The position numbers and the translations under genes are program-made. A stretch of DNA of 64,000 bases from Bacteroidia bacterium (GTDB lineage Bacteria > Bacteroidota > Bacteroidia > Flavobacteriales > Flavobacteriaceae), in contig JAUIAY010000006.1 in NCBI GenBank assembly GCA_030425285.1, forward strand, positions 62,001 to 126,000, written 5' to 3'. Below are positions 8,927 to 18,314 of the stretch, piece after piece. Below the pieces are notes generated by a model, which saw only the letters and a list, made by a program, of their open reading frames with translations, did not search any database and was not told the DNA's origin. Every line of letters starts with the position of its first letter. Position 1 is the stretch's first letter.

Positions 8927-9454
8927 ATGGAAAAATCTTTAAAATCAATTTCAATAAACAACGGTCTTATTTTAGGTCTTATTCTATCAGTTATAACTGT
9001 AGCTGTTTATGCTATAAATTTAGAATTATTTACAGAATGGTGGCTTGGAATTATATTACTGTTAATAGCAATAGGATATGGAGCCTATTCTGGAATAACC
9101 TTCAAGAAACAACAAGGTTACCTGACATTCAAAGAAGCTTTTAGCTCTTACTTTATAACCATCGCTATTGGAACTCTTATTGCTACCATAGTGAGTATCG
9201 TTATTTTCACATTTGTGGATACTGAAGCAGCTAAACATTTAAATGAATTAATACTAATAAGCACAAAAGAAACTATGGAAAGTTTTGGTGCACCTCAAGA
9301 GGCTATTCAACAGGCACTTATTGAAGCTGAAAAGAAAGATAACTTTTCAATTGGCTCTCAAATTCAAGCCTATGTAATTAGACTAATTGTATACTGTATT
9401 TTAGGACTTATAGTTTCTCTAATAATTAAGAAAAATAATCCTGCCGAAGAATAA
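8927..9454 (+). CDS. DUF4199-type membrane protein
   Basis: A 175-aa integral inner-membrane protein with four hydrophobic segments at about 14-33, 37-56, 74-99 and 146-167. The central polar part contains GYLTFKEAFSSYF and a conserved-looking helix before the last segment. This pattern is that of the Bacteroidetes DUF4199 family, whose function is not known. The gene precedes a glycosyltransferase that has its own -7 box, so co-transcription is possible but not required. Confidence 0.75.
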   Translation: MEKSLKSISINNGLILGLILSVITVAVYAINLELFTEWWLGIILLLIAIGYGAYSGITFKKQQGYLTFKEAFSSYFITIAIGTLIATIVSIVIFTFVDTEAAKHLNELILISTKETMESFGAPQEAIQQALIEAEKKDNFSIGSQIQAYVIRLIVYCILGLIVSLIIKKNNPAEE

Positions 9455-9460
9455 TTTCTG

Positions 9461-9468
9461 TACATTTG
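9461..9468 (+). promoter_or_regulatory. -7 box (TACATTTG)
   Basis: TACATTTG matches TAnnTTTG exactly and is 23 nt before the glycosyltransferase ATG. Confidence 0.6.
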
Positions 9469-9491
9469 AATCAGAATAAGAAATTATTTGA

Positions 9492-10454
9492 ATGAATATA
9501 TCAGTAGTCATACCACTACTTAACGAAAAAGACTCTTTACAAGAATTACATGATTGGATTGCAAAAGTTATGCAATCCAATCATTTTTCATATGAAATCA
9601 TTTTTATTGATGATGGTAGTACCGATGGCTCTTGGGAAACCATTTGTCAACTTTCCAAAAACAACCCTAACGTTAAAGGTATTCGGTTTTTAGCCAATTT
9701 TGGCAAGTCTCAAGCCTTACACGCGGGTTTTGAAAAGGCACAAGGCAATGTCGTCATTACAATGGACGCAGACCTTCAGGACAACCCTGAAGAAATTCCT
9801 GAACTGTGCGCTATGATTCTTAAAGAGAATTATGATATGGTCTCTGGTTGGAAAAAAAAGCGCTACGATTCTGTTTTGACTAAAAATATGCCCTCCAAGC
9901 TATTTAATTGGGCAGCTCGAAAAACTTCTGGTGTTAAGCTCAATGATTTTAATTGCGGATTAAAAGCCTATAAGCTTAATGTTGTCAAAAATATTGATGT
10001 CAATGGTGAGATGCACCGCTACATTCCTGTTTTGGCTAAAAATGCTGGTTTTTCAAAAATTGGTGAAAAAGTTGTTCAGCATCAGGCACGTAAATATGGT
10101 GAAACCAAGTTTGGAATGGATCGCTTTATACATGGATTTCTAGACCTGATTACCATTTGGTTTTTATCGCGTTTTGGCAAAAGACCTATGCATTTATTTG
10201 GTGCATTAGGCGTTTTAATGTTTGCTATTGGGTTTATGTTTGCTCTGTATTTAGGCATAGACAAGCTTTTTTTAAACAAATCAGGCAGACTCATCACTGA
10301 ACGACCGCAATTTTATTTGTCATTAGCAACCATGATTATAGGTACTCAATTTTTTGTGGCTGGATTTCTAGGCGAAATCATGTTACGCTCTAAACAGGAT
10401 AAAAAACGCTACCTAGTAAAAGAATCCCTTAATTTAGATTTAAAGGGTGATTAA
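9492..10454 (+). CDS. Family 2 glycosyltransferase (DPM1/GtrB-like)
   Basis: A 320-aa membrane-bound GT-A glycosyltransferase. The nucleotide-binding FIDDGSTD is at 38-45 and the metal-binding DADLQD at 92-97; two C-terminal membrane helices lie at about 234-256 and 275-297. This layout is that of polyprenyl-phosphate sugar transferases of the GtrB/DPM1/ArnC group, which move a sugar from a nucleotide to undecaprenyl phosphate at the inner leaflet. The exact sugar is not predictable. The phosphohexomutase and lipid-exporter-like ABC genes that follow suggest an envelope-glycan context. Confidence 0.88.
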   Translation: MNISVVIPLLNEKDSLQELHDWIAKVMQSNHFSYEIIFIDDGSTDGSWETICQLSKNNPNVKGIRFLANFGKSQALHAGFEKAQGNVVITMDADLQDNPEEIPELCAMILKENYDMVSGWKKKRYDSVLTKNMPSKLFNWAARKTSGVKLNDFNCGLKAYKLNVVKNIDVNGEMHRYIPVLAKNAGFSKIGEKVVQHQARKYGETKFGMDRFIHGFLDLITIWFLSRFGKRPMHLFGALGVLMFAIGFMFALYLGIDKLFLNKSGRLITERPQFYLSLATMIIGTQFFVAGFLGEIMLRSKQDKKRYLVKESLNLDLKGD

Positions 10455-10489
10455 TACTTAAATAGTCCATTTCATTTTTTTGATTTACT

Positions 10490-10497
10490 TATTTTTG
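10490..10497 (+). promoter_or_regulatory. -7 box (TATTTTTG)
   Basis: TATTTTTG matches TAnnTTTG and lies 19 nt before the phosphohexomutase ATG. Confidence 0.55.
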
Positions 10498-10516
10498 CAT
10501 ACAATTTAATTATAGC

Positions 10517-12244
10517 ATGATATACATTGAACCTGAATTATTAGACCGTGTAAACTCTTGGTTAACAACAGCTTTTGATACAGAAACACAAGACTACATA
10601 AAAAACCTAATCGCAAGCAATCCTAAAGAACTCAAAGAAGCATTTTACAAAGATTTAGAGTTTGGAACTGGTGGTATGCGTGGTATAATGGGCATTGGGA
10701 CTAATAGAATTAATAAATATACATTAGGAAAAAACACACAAGGTTTAAGTAATTACCTTCACAAGGAATTTCCTGGTGAAACCATAAAAGTTGCCATAGC
10801 CTATGATTGCAGACATAATAGCAAAACATTGGCCAAAGTTGTAGCCGATGTTTTTTCGGCCAACAATATTGAGGTATTTTTATTTGAAGATTTAAGAACA
10901 ACACCCGAACTATCTTTTTCCGTTAAGCATTTAGATTGTCACTGTGGTATTGTTTTAACCGCTTCCCACAATCCGCCAGAATACAATGGGTATAAGGTTT
11001 ATTGGCAAGATGGCGGTCAATTGGTACCACCACAGGATGCTGCCATTATTTCGGAAATTGAAAATTTAGATTATTCGGAAATCAAATTCGAGGCAAACGA
11101 TAACCTTATCCAGCTCGTTGGCAAAGAAGTAGATGACGCTTTTATTGACGCTTCAGTAAAAAATGGAAGTTTTACTTCACAGAATGCAAAAGACCAGCTA
11201 ACTATTGTTTTTACCTCTTTGCATGGCACCTCAATTACAACAATCCCAGAAACACTGAAACGTGCTGGTTATAAAAATGTACACATTGTTGAAGAACAGC
11301 GCGAACCCAATGGTGATTTCCCTACAGTAAAATCCCCAAATCCAGAGGAGCCTGAAGCACTTAAAATGGCACTAGATTTAGCTAATAAAGTACAGGCTGA
11401 TATCGTCATTGGTACCGATCCAGACAGTGACCGATTAGGAGTGGCTGTAAGAAACAATAACAACGATTTGGTCTTGCTCAATGGAAATCAAACCATGGTA
11501 GTTATGACAGACTTTTTACTGCAACAATGGCAGAAAAATGGCAAATTGGATGGCAATGAGTTTATTGGCTCGACTATTGTGTCTACACCAATGATGCAAG
11601 AACTGGCAAACGCTTATGATGTAGAGTGCAAAATAGGCTTAACAGGTTTTAAATGGATTGCCAAAATGATAAAAGATTTCCCAAATCAAGATTTTGTTGG
11701 TGGTGGCGAAGAAAGTTTTGGCTTTATGGTTGGTGATTTTGTGCGTGATAAAGATGCGGTAACCTCTACCCTTTTAGCTTGTGAGATTGCTGCACAAGCC
11801 AAAGTTAATGGCAGTTCTTTTTATAAGGAATTATTGAACTTATATGTTAAGCATGGTCTTTACAAAGAACGATTAATTTCTATAACAAAAAAAGGTATTG
11901 AAGGCGCCAAGGAAATTAAGCAAATGATGATTGACGCTAGAGAGAATCCTTTAAAAGTAGTAAACGAATCTAAAGTAGTCAGGTTAGAAGACTATCAGAG
12001 TTCCATTTCAAAAGATATGGTTACAGGTAAAGAATCACAAATAACAATTCCAAAATCTAACGTTTTGATTTATTACACCGAGGACGGTAGTAAAATAGCT
12101 TTAAGACCCAGTGGCACTGAACCCAAGATTAAGTTCTATATTAGTGTGAACTCAAAACTGGATATTGTTGAAAGCTATCAGGAAGCTGAATCACTTTTGG
12201 AATTACGTATTGATGCCATTTTAAAGGACATGAATTTAAGTTAA
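10517..12244 (+). CDS. Phosphoglucomutase/phosphomannomutase
   Basis: A 575-aa cytoplasmic alpha-D-phosphohexomutase interconverting hexose 1- and 6-phosphates. The catalytic phosphoserine loop is TASHNP (148-153, S150), the Mg-binding loop DPDSDR (301-306), the sugar-binding loop GGGEES (395-400) and the phosphate-binding loop RPSGTEP (530-536). All four domains are present at normal length for the 570-580-aa phospho-sugar mutase group. It overlaps the next gene by one base (TAATG), so it is probably co-translated with the ABC exporter. Glucose versus mannose preference cannot be decided. Confidence 0.93.
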   Translation: MIYIEPELLDRVNSWLTTAFDTETQDYIKNLIASNPKELKEAFYKDLEFGTGGMRGIMGIGTNRINKYTLGKNTQGLSNYLHKEFPGETIKVAIAYDCRHNSKTLAKVVADVFSANNIEVFLFEDLRTTPELSFSVKHLDCHCGIVLTASHNPPEYNGYKVYWQDGGQLVPPQDAAIISEIENLDYSEIKFEANDNLIQLVGKEVDDAFIDASVKNGSFTSQNAKDQLTIVFTSLHGTSITTIPETLKRAGYKNVHIVEEQREPNGDFPTVKSPNPEEPEALKMALDLANKVQADIVIGTDPDSDRLGVAVRNNNNDLVLLNGNQTMVVMTDFLLQQWQKNGKLDGNEFIGSTIVSTPMMQELANAYDVECKIGLTGFKWIAKMIKDFPNQDFVGGGEESFGFMVGDFVRDKDAVTSTLLACEIAAQAKVNGSSFYKELLNLYVKHGLYKERLISITKKGIEGAKEIKQMMIDARENPLKVVNESKVVRLEDYQSSISKDMVTGKESQITIPKSNVLIYYTEDGSKIALRPSGTEPKIKFYISVNSKLDIVESYQEAESLLELRIDAILKDMNLS

Positions 12245-14070
12245 TGGAATATTTAAAAAAACTTTCAAGGTTTGTAATTCCTTACAAGCGTTTTGGCATA
12301 CTGAATATTATTTGTAATATTTTTTACGCCTTATTCAGTACATTGGCCATGGTTTCATTGATGCCCATGATTAACGTTTTGTTTGGTGAAACCGAAAAAG
12401 TTTTTGTTAAACCAGAGTACCAAGGCTTTAAGCACATTAAATCCTACGCCGAAAATTCGCTTAATTATTTAATAACATCAACAACAGACACCTATGGCCC
12501 ACAACGCGCCTTGTTGTATATGATTTTTTTGATAATTGGTCTTTTTCTACTAAAAAACATTTTCAACTATCTAGCCCTTTATTTTATTACATTTTTAAGA
12601 AATGGTGTGTTAAAGGATATTCGAAATGAAATCTATGATAGAGTCCTGCATTTGCCCATTTCTTATTATTCTGAAAAGAAAAAAGGTGATATAATCGCAC
12701 GAATCTCAAATGATGTTGCCGAGGTAAAGAATTCTCTTTTGGCCATTTTAGAATTAATAGTCAAAGAGCCTTTAACTATTTTATTTGCAATAATTGCGAT
12801 GTTCACTATTAGTTTTAAGCTAACTATTTTTGTTTTTATCTTCATACCTATTTCAGGTTTGATTATTTCAAGAATTGGAAAAAGCCTCAAGCGAAAATCA
12901 GCCAATGTACAACGTGAACAAGGTATTTTCCTGTCGACTTTGGAAGAAACCCTAGGAGGACTCAAGGTTATTAAAGGCTATAATGCCGAAAAACGATTCA
13001 ACGACAAATTTCAAGATTCAACTAATAGGTTTTATCACTTCTCAAACATTCTTTTAAATAGACAAAATTTAGCTTCACCAACAAGTGAGTTTTTAGGCAT
13101 TGCTACCATTGCAGCCCTACTATGGTATGGAGGCAGTATGGTTTTAATTGACAAAACGCTTTCGGGAGGTGCCTTTATTGGTTACATGGCATTAGCCTAT
13201 CAAATATTAACACCGGCTAAAGCAATCAGTAAAGCTAGTTATTTGGTAAAGGCAGGAAATGCAGCTGCTGATCGTGTTCTTGAAATACTTGAAACCAAAT
13301 CACCAATTGCTGACTTACCCAATGCTTCAATCAAATCTTCATTTGATTCTGATATCAGCATCAATAATATTTCCTTTAAATATGAAGACGATTTGGTGTT
13401 AAAAGATTTCAGTCTCAAAGTAGCTAAAGGGAAAAGCGTAGCCCTTGTAGGGCAATCAGGAAGTGGGAAAAGTACTATAGCCAATCTTGTCACACGTTTT
13501 TATGATGTCAATGCAGGTAGTATTACCGTTGATGGACAGAACATAAAGGATATTACAAAGAATTCTTTGCGAGGTCTTATGGGATTGGTTACCCAAGATT
13601 CTATTTTATTCAATGACAGCATAAAAAACAATGTGCTTCTAGGCAAACAAGATGCTACAGATGAAGAAATCATTGAAGCCCTTAAAATAGCCAATGCATG
13701 GGAATTTGTCAAAAACCTACCTAATGGCATCGAAACCAATATTGGTGATTCAGGAAACAAACTATCAGGTGGTCAAAAACAACGTTTGAGTATTGCGAGA
13801 GCAGTTCTCAAAAACCCACCAATCATGATTTTAGATGAAGCCACATCAGCATTGGACACGGAAAGTGAGCGTTTAGTTCAAGACGCACTGGAAAACATGA
13901 TGAAGAACAGAACTTCTATTGTTATAGCTCACAGGTTATCTACCATTCAAAATGCTGACACTATTGTGGTCATGCATAAAGGAGAAATTGCCGAGCAAGG
14001 TACCCACAACGAATTAATTGCTAAAAACGGTACTTATAAAAAGCTTGTGGATATGCAGAGTTTTGAATAG
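12244..14070 (+). CDS. ABC exporter, permease-ATPase fusion (MsbA type)
   Basis: A 608-aa half-transporter that would work as a homodimer in the inner membrane. Six membrane helices span about 20-335. The ATPase domain follows with Walker A GQSGSGKST (403-411), signature LSGGQ (507-511) and Walker B with D531-E532, then the switch H in IVIAHRLST. The MsbA/lipid A exporter type is the nearest match by architecture, but the substrate is unknown. Overlap with the mutase gene and the terminator immediately after it (14086) mark the end of this operon. Confidence 0.92.
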   Translation: MEYLKKLSRFVIPYKRFGILNIICNIFYALFSTLAMVSLMPMINVLFGETEKVFVKPEYQGFKHIKSYAENSLNYLITSTTDTYGPQRALLYMIFLIIGLFLLKNIFNYLALYFITFLRNGVLKDIRNEIYDRVLHLPISYYSEKKKGDIIARISNDVAEVKNSLLAILELIVKEPLTILFAIIAMFTISFKLTIFVFIFIPISGLIISRIGKSLKRKSANVQREQGIFLSTLEETLGGLKVIKGYNAEKRFNDKFQDSTNRFYHFSNILLNRQNLASPTSEFLGIATIAALLWYGGSMVLIDKTLSGGAFIGYMALAYQILTPAKAISKASYLVKAGNAAADRVLEILETKSPIADLPNASIKSSFDSDISINNISFKYEDDLVLKDFSLKVAKGKSVALVGQSGSGKSTIANLVTRFYDVNAGSITVDGQNIKDITKNSLRGLMGLVTQDSILFNDSIKNNVLLGKQDATDEEIIEALKIANAWEFVKNLPNGIETNIGDSGNKLSGGQKQRLSIARAVLKNPPIMILDEATSALDTESERLVQDALENMMKNRTSIVIAHRLSTIQNADTIVVMHKGEIAEQGTHNELIAKNGTYKKLVDMQSFE

Positions 14071-14085
14071 GAACTGAAAAAATAA

Positions 14086-14115
14086 AAAGGGCTGAATTAA
14101 TACAGCCCTTTTTTT
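14086..14115 (+). terminator. Rho-independent terminator
   Basis: A 9-bp stem AAAGGGCTG / CAGCCCTTT with an 8-nt loop and a T run, 15 nt after the ABC exporter. The following 227 nt to the sigma gene show no gene. Confidence 0.85.
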
Positions 14116-14342
14116 AGCTATTGTTAGACTTGGGGACGACTAACAAACATAAGTAGGTTAGTTGGTGTAAACATAGAACAAAAAAACATAACAACCAAGA
14201 AAAAAATGCATTTTGTCGATATTTTTTGCTTTTTATCGATATAATTTCATGTAACAACCTGTAAATCAGTTAATTAAAAATATAACTGTTTTATCATTAA
14301 ACCTTTAATCAAAAAAAGAGTCTTATTAACCAACTAGTGTAC

Positions 14343-14885
14343 ATGAGTCAAGAATCCATTTTATTGGCCAATTTAAAGACCGAAAGCAAAAAAGAAATTG
14401 CCTTTAGTGAGTTGGTATCGCTTTATAAAGAGCGATTATATTGGCATATACGTAATATAGTCAAATCTCATGATGATGCTGATGATGTGCTACAAAATAC
14501 CTTTATAAAGGTTTATAAAAATATAGGTTCATTTAAAGGTGATAGCAAATTGTACTCCTGGATGTACCGAATAGCAACAAATGAAGCTATTACATTTATA
14601 AACAAACGAGCCAAGCAAATGCAGATTAGCAGTGAAGAACTTCAAAGTCTGGCAATTGACAATTTGAAATCGGATGTGTATTTTGAAGGCGATGAAATTC
14701 AGATTAAATTACAACGAGCCATTGCTACTTTGCCAGAAAAACAGCAATTGGTTTTCAATATGAAGTATTTTCAAGACTTGAAATATAAAGATATGTCCGA
14801 AATTTTAGAAACGAGTGAAGGCGCTTTAAAAGCTTCCTATCACATAGCCATAAAAAAAATTGAAGCCTTTTTATTAAACCAATAA
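14343..14885 (+). CDS. ECF-type RNA polymerase sigma factor
   Basis: A 180-aa sigma-70 family factor. Region 2 is seen in YKERLYWHIRNIV and DADDVLQNTFIKVYKNI, the RNA-polymerase-binding and -10 recognition helices; region 4 in LPEKQQLVFNMKYFQDLKY followed by the HTH. I chose ATG at 14343 over a GTG two codons upstream. It heads a three-gene cassette with a membrane protein and a small periplasmic sensor-like protein, so the downstream genes probably control it. Its regulon is unknown. Confidence 0.9.
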   Translation: MSQESILLANLKTESKKEIAFSELVSLYKERLYWHIRNIVKSHDDADDVLQNTFIKVYKNIGSFKGDSKLYSWMYRIATNEAITFINKRAKQMQISSEELQSLAIDNLKSDVYFEGDEIQIKLQRAIATLPEKQQLVFNMKYFQDLKYKDMSEILETSEGALKASYHIAIKKIEAFLLNQ

Positions 14886-14910
14886 CCCATTTGTTAGTCT
14901 AATAATTGAA

Positions 14911-15411
14911 ATGAAAAAATTAAACAAACATAACGTCTCTGAAACTGGTTTTAAAACACCTGATGATTATTTTGCTTCTTTTGAGGAAAATTTACTTTCT
15001 GAAATCAACCTTAAAGAAAAAGTAAATGCTACAGGTTTTAAAACACCAGATGGTTATTTTGACAACTTTAAGGTAACAATCTCTGAAAATGGTAAGCAAA
15101 AATCAGAACCTAAAGTTATCTCGCTATTCAGAAATAAAAAATGGTTGGCTGCTGCCAGTATCGCTGCTGTTTTTATTGTATTGATAAGCTTTCCAAAAGA
15201 AACGGACAACTCCTTGGATTTTGCCTCATTAGATAGTGATAGTATTGAAACCTATCTCCTAAACAATGATTTTGATTCAGCCGAATTAAACAATTTAATA
15301 GTAAACACAACTGATTTTGAGAGCAGTATTTTAGAAGAAACATTAAACGATGTACATCTAGAGGACTATTTGTACAACAATATGGAACTGGAAGATTTAA
15401 ATTTAGAATAA
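14911..15411 (+). CDS. Single-pass membrane protein, putative anti-sigma partner
   Basis: A 166-aa protein with a cytoplasmic N-terminus, one membrane helix at about 72-90 (WLAAASIAAVFIVLISF) and an acidic, Leu/Asn-rich periplasmic C-terminus. The N-terminal part has the same short motif twice, TGFKTPDDYF and TGFKTPDGYF, about 32 residues apart. The position, immediately downstream of an ECF sigma gene and before a Spy-like gene, suggests an anti-sigma function; this is inference, since no known anti-sigma motif is recognisable. Confidence 0.65.
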   Translation: MKKLNKHNVSETGFKTPDDYFASFEENLLSEINLKEKVNATGFKTPDGYFDNFKVTISENGKQKSEPKVISLFRNKKWLAAASIAAVFIVLISFPKETDNSLDFASLDSDSIETYLLNNDFDSAELNNLIVNTTDFESSILEETLNDVHLEDYLYNNMELEDLNLE

Positions 15412-15421
15412 ACAACATAAC

Positions 15422-15871
15422 ATGAAACACATACTTATTATAATTTTTTGCCTGACTCTTGGAGCAAATTCTTTTGCTCAAGACCGTATGGACAGAAATG
15501 ATAAAATAAAGGCTCTTAAAGTTGCTTACATCACAGATGAGCTAGATCTTACTAAAGCCGAAGCCGAAAAATTTTGGCCCATCTATAATACTTTTGATGA
15601 GAAGATGCATGAATTGCGTAAAGAAGCTTATGAAGATCGCAAAGCTATCAACTATGAAACCCTAACCGATGCTCAAGCTGATGCATTGATACAGAAATTT
15701 AAAGTATCAAATACTAAAAAAAATGAATTATTCAATAAATACGTCAGTGATTTACAAAAAGTAATTCCTTCAAAGAAAATTGTACTACTCAAAAAAGTGG
15801 AAGACGATTTTAAACGCAAAATGTTTGAGGAGTACAAAAAAAGACGTCACGATAAAAAAGAAAGACCTTAA
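15422..15871 (+). CDS. Spy/CpxP-like periplasmic sensor
   Basis: A 149-aa exported, charged, helical protein. The signal peptide covers about 1-19 (ending SFAQ). The mature part has ELDLTKAEAEKFWPIYN, the typical pattern of small Bacteroidetes proteins annotated as sensors of ECF-type sigma factors and resembling the Spy/CpxP fold, with a very basic end. It sits 10 nt after the membrane protein and ends at a terminator, completing the sigma cassette. The signal it senses is unknown. Confidence 0.75.
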   Translation: MKHILIIIFCLTLGANSFAQDRMDRNDKIKALKVAYITDELDLTKAEAEKFWPIYNTFDEKMHELRKEAYEDRKAINYETLTDAQADALIQKFKVSNTKKNELFNKYVSDLQKVIPSKKIVLLKKVEDDFKRKMFEEYKKRRHDKKERP

Positions 15872-15880
15872 ATATAGGAA

Positions 15881-15900
15881 AGAGCCACTGGCTCTTTTTT
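15881..15900 (+). terminator. Rho-independent terminator
   Basis: A 6-bp stem AGAGCC / GGCTCT with ACT loop and a T run, 10 nt after the Spy-like gene. It lies at the 3' end of the convergent BNR lipoprotein gene. Confidence 0.7.
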
Positions 15901-16955
15901 TATTCCCTAAACGTTAGTTTAGCTATCCTGTCTGCTCCAGCTGCATAGGCCACACTGTCATTTAAAAATCGAATGGTATAAAACCCCTCATCACTTAAAT
16001 GTTTCCAGGTGTTTCCGGAATCATGACTATAGTCAATGCCCTTAAACCCGATAGCCACCAACTCTTTACCTTCACCATTCGGCACATACTGTACACAACT
16101 CCTATAGCCCGGACTTTTATTTTCAGCAACCAATTGCCAAGTTTTACCGCCATCCTGAGTTCTAATTTTATTAGCTGAACTATCGGCTGGTTTAGTATAG
16201 TCACCTCCTATTCCAAAACCATTCAGCTCATCATAAAAATCAAGTGAATAAATGCCTTCGGTTTCTTTGTCTTTAACTATTGGAGTGTCAATAATTTCCC
16301 AAGTATTTCCTTTATCTTCTGAATAATATATACGCCCTGCTGTTGTACCAACCCAAGTTTTATTGCCAACAATAGCAATATTGGTGTCACTGGCCGCAAA
16401 GGCTCCCTCTCCTTCTGCGACAGGTGGTAATTTGTCACACGGTAACTTGCTCCAAGTACTCCCACTGTCTCTTGTAATTATGACACTTAAGCAACCATCT
16501 ACAGCATCGCCAATGGCAATACCCTCCTCATCGTTCCAAAATTCCATAGAATCGTAGAAAACGTTTGGATGGCTTTCTCGATAAACAAGTTTTGTTCTAT
16601 TAGGTGCTTCAGATTTATAAAGTAATGCTGGACTTCCTATACAAATAGTAAACAAACCACAACTTTTATGAGATAAGGATCTGAAATTTGGGACAATAGA
16701 ATCCAATTTCAACTCTTCTTTTTCAACTACATACTTTGTAGTTTCATTATCAAAAAAAATAATTCCAATCTCTCCTTTAGAAGATGCAAAACTTACTTCA
16801 CCAGAAAGCCCAATTTCCAAAGCCCTAACATTCAACAAAGAATCTTCTAACAAAACCTCAATTTCTACTTTAGAAAAATCTCGTGTGTTTTTTATAGGCT
16901 CTTTTTTACAGGCTAATAAACAAAAGGCAATAGTAAGTACAAATAGAATCCGCAT
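15900..16955 (-). CDS. BNR/YCF48-like beta-propeller lipoprotein
   Basis: A 351-aa predicted lipoprotein with lipobox LLAC (C16). The mature part is built of repeats with Asp-box signatures: TRDSGSTW, SEDKGNTW, TQDGGKTW and SHDSGNTW, each spaced by 40-60 residues. This is the pattern of sortilin/YCF48-like beta-propellers, here labelled oxidoreductase or glycosyl hydrolase in many genomes without good evidence. No catalytic residues can be assigned. It is convergent with the sigma cassette and divergent from the rRNA methyltransferase gene. Confidence 0.75.
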   Translation of the reverse strand: MRILFVLTIAFCLLACKKEPIKNTRDFSKVEIEVLLEDSLLNVRALEIGLSGEVSFASSKGEIGIIFFDNETTKYVVEKEELKLDSIVPNFRSLSHKSCGLFTICIGSPALLYKSEAPNRTKLVYRESHPNVFYDSMEFWNDEEGIAIGDAVDGCLSVIITRDSGSTWSKLPCDKLPPVAEGEGAFAASDTNIAIVGNKTWVGTTAGRIYYSEDKGNTWEIIDTPIVKDKETEGIYSLDFYDELNGFGIGGDYTKPADSSANKIRTQDGGKTWQLVAENKSPGYRSCVQYVPNGEGKELVAIGFKGIDYSHDSGNTWKHLSDEGFYTIRFLNDSVAYAAGADRIAKLTFRE

Positions 16956-17075
16956 AATTTCAAAATTTCATTAAAAATAGAAAACTTCTTAATACAATTT
17001 GCTTTTTAACAACCAATCAAATCAACGAAAGTCAAATAATCATCTAAACGATTCTACAAATCAACATATTAAACC

Positions 17076-17083
17076 TATCTTTG
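17076..17083 (+). promoter_or_regulatory. -7 box (TATCTTTG)
   Basis: TATCTTTG matches TAnnTTTG exactly. It overlaps a possible TTG start at 17081, which argues for the ATG at 17102 as the real start of the methyltransferase. Confidence 0.65.
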
Positions 17084-17101
17084 CACGCTATTCAAAACGA
17101 T

Positions 17102-18313
17102 ATGAGATTACATCGAAATTTATGCTTTGCAACCGTTGATGGATTACTAAAAATCTTCAATGAAGGCGAGTATGCCGATAAGGTTATTCAGCAATTGCTT
17201 AAACGTGATAAACGCTGGGGAAGCCGTGACCGTGCTTTTGTAGCCGAAACCACCTACGATATAGTTAGATGGAAGCGCCTCTATGCAGAAATAGCTGAAG
17301 TGAAAGAACCGTTTAGTCGTGATGATATCTGGCGCATGTTTGCTGTTTGGGCAACATTAAAAGGCATTAGATTACCAGATTGGAAATACTTTGAAAACAC
17401 ACCAACACGAAAAATTAAAGGCCGTTTTGATGAACTTTCTAAAATTAGAAAGTATCGTGAATCCATACCTGATTGGATTGACAATTTGGGAGAAAAAGAA
17501 CTTGGCAACAGCATTTGGACCAAAGAAATCCATGCCCTTAATGAACAAGCCGATGTCATTTTAAGAGTCAATACTCTTAAAACAACTAAAGAAAAACTAC
17601 AAGCTGAATTATTTGATTTAGATATTGAAACTGAATTTATAAAAGGCTATCCAAATGCTTTAAAATTGAAAGAACGTGCCAATGTCTTTCAAACTGAAGC
17701 TTTTAAGAATGGTCTATTTGAAGTGCAAGATGCTTCCTCACAATTGGTTGCCGATTTTCTGGATGTTAAACCAGGCATGCGTGTTGTAGATACTTGTGCT
17801 GGAGCTGGTGGCAAAGCGTTGCATTTAGCTGCTTTAATGGAAAATAAGGGTCAGGTTATTGCTTTGGATATTTACGCCAACAAATTACATGAACTCAAAC
17901 GCAGAGCGAAACGTAATAGTGCCCATAATATTGAAACCAGACATATTGATTCAACAAAAGTGATTAAAAAGCTTCATAGCAAAGCCGATAGGGTTTTAAT
18001 TGATGCACCATGTTCCGGTTTGGGTGTTTTAAGAAGAAATCCCGATGCCAAATGGAAACTTGAAGAATCATTTTTAAACAAAATAAAGGAAACCCAACAG
18101 GACATTTTACAACAATATTCTAAAATCGTAAAAGATGGCGGACAGTTAGTTTATGCAACCTGTTCCGTCTTACCATCTGAAAACCAAGAACAAGTTGATA
18201 AATTCTTAACTTCAGAGTTCGGAAAAGATTTTACCTTTGTCAAAGACATTAAAATATTATCCCATAAATCTGGCTACGACGGATTTTATATGGCTTTATT
18301 GAAAAAAAATTAA
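17102..18313 (+). CDS. RsmB-like RNA (cytosine-5) methyltransferase
   Basis: A 403-aa SAM-dependent m5C methyltransferase of the NOL1/NOP2/Sun family, probably acting on 16S rRNA. The SAM motif DTCAGAGGKALHLA is followed by motif IV DAPCSGLGVLRRNPD with C304 and motif VI YATCSVLP with C354, the release and nucleophile cysteines of the family. An N-terminal helical RNA-binding domain (about 1-140) resembles the NusB-like part of RsmB, though weakly. The start at ATG 17102 is supported by the overlapping promoter box upstream. It is one base ahead of the endonuclease gene. Confidence 0.88.
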   Translation: MRLHRNLCFATVDGLLKIFNEGEYADKVIQQLLKRDKRWGSRDRAFVAETTYDIVRWKRLYAEIAEVKEPFSRDDIWRMFAVWATLKGIRLPDWKYFENTPTRKIKGRFDELSKIRKYRESIPDWIDNLGEKELGNSIWTKEIHALNEQADVILRVNTLKTTKEKLQAELFDLDIETEFIKGYPNALKLKERANVFQTEAFKNGLFEVQDASSQLVADFLDVKPGMRVVDTCAGAGGKALHLAALMENKGQVIALDIYANKLHELKRRAKRNSAHNIETRHIDSTKVIKKLHSKADRVLIDAPCSGLGVLRRNPDAKWKLEESFLNKIKETQQDILQQYSKIVKDGGQLVYATCSVLPSENQEQVDKFLTSEFGKDFTFVKDIKILSHKSGYDGFYMALLKKN

Positions 18314-18314
18314 G

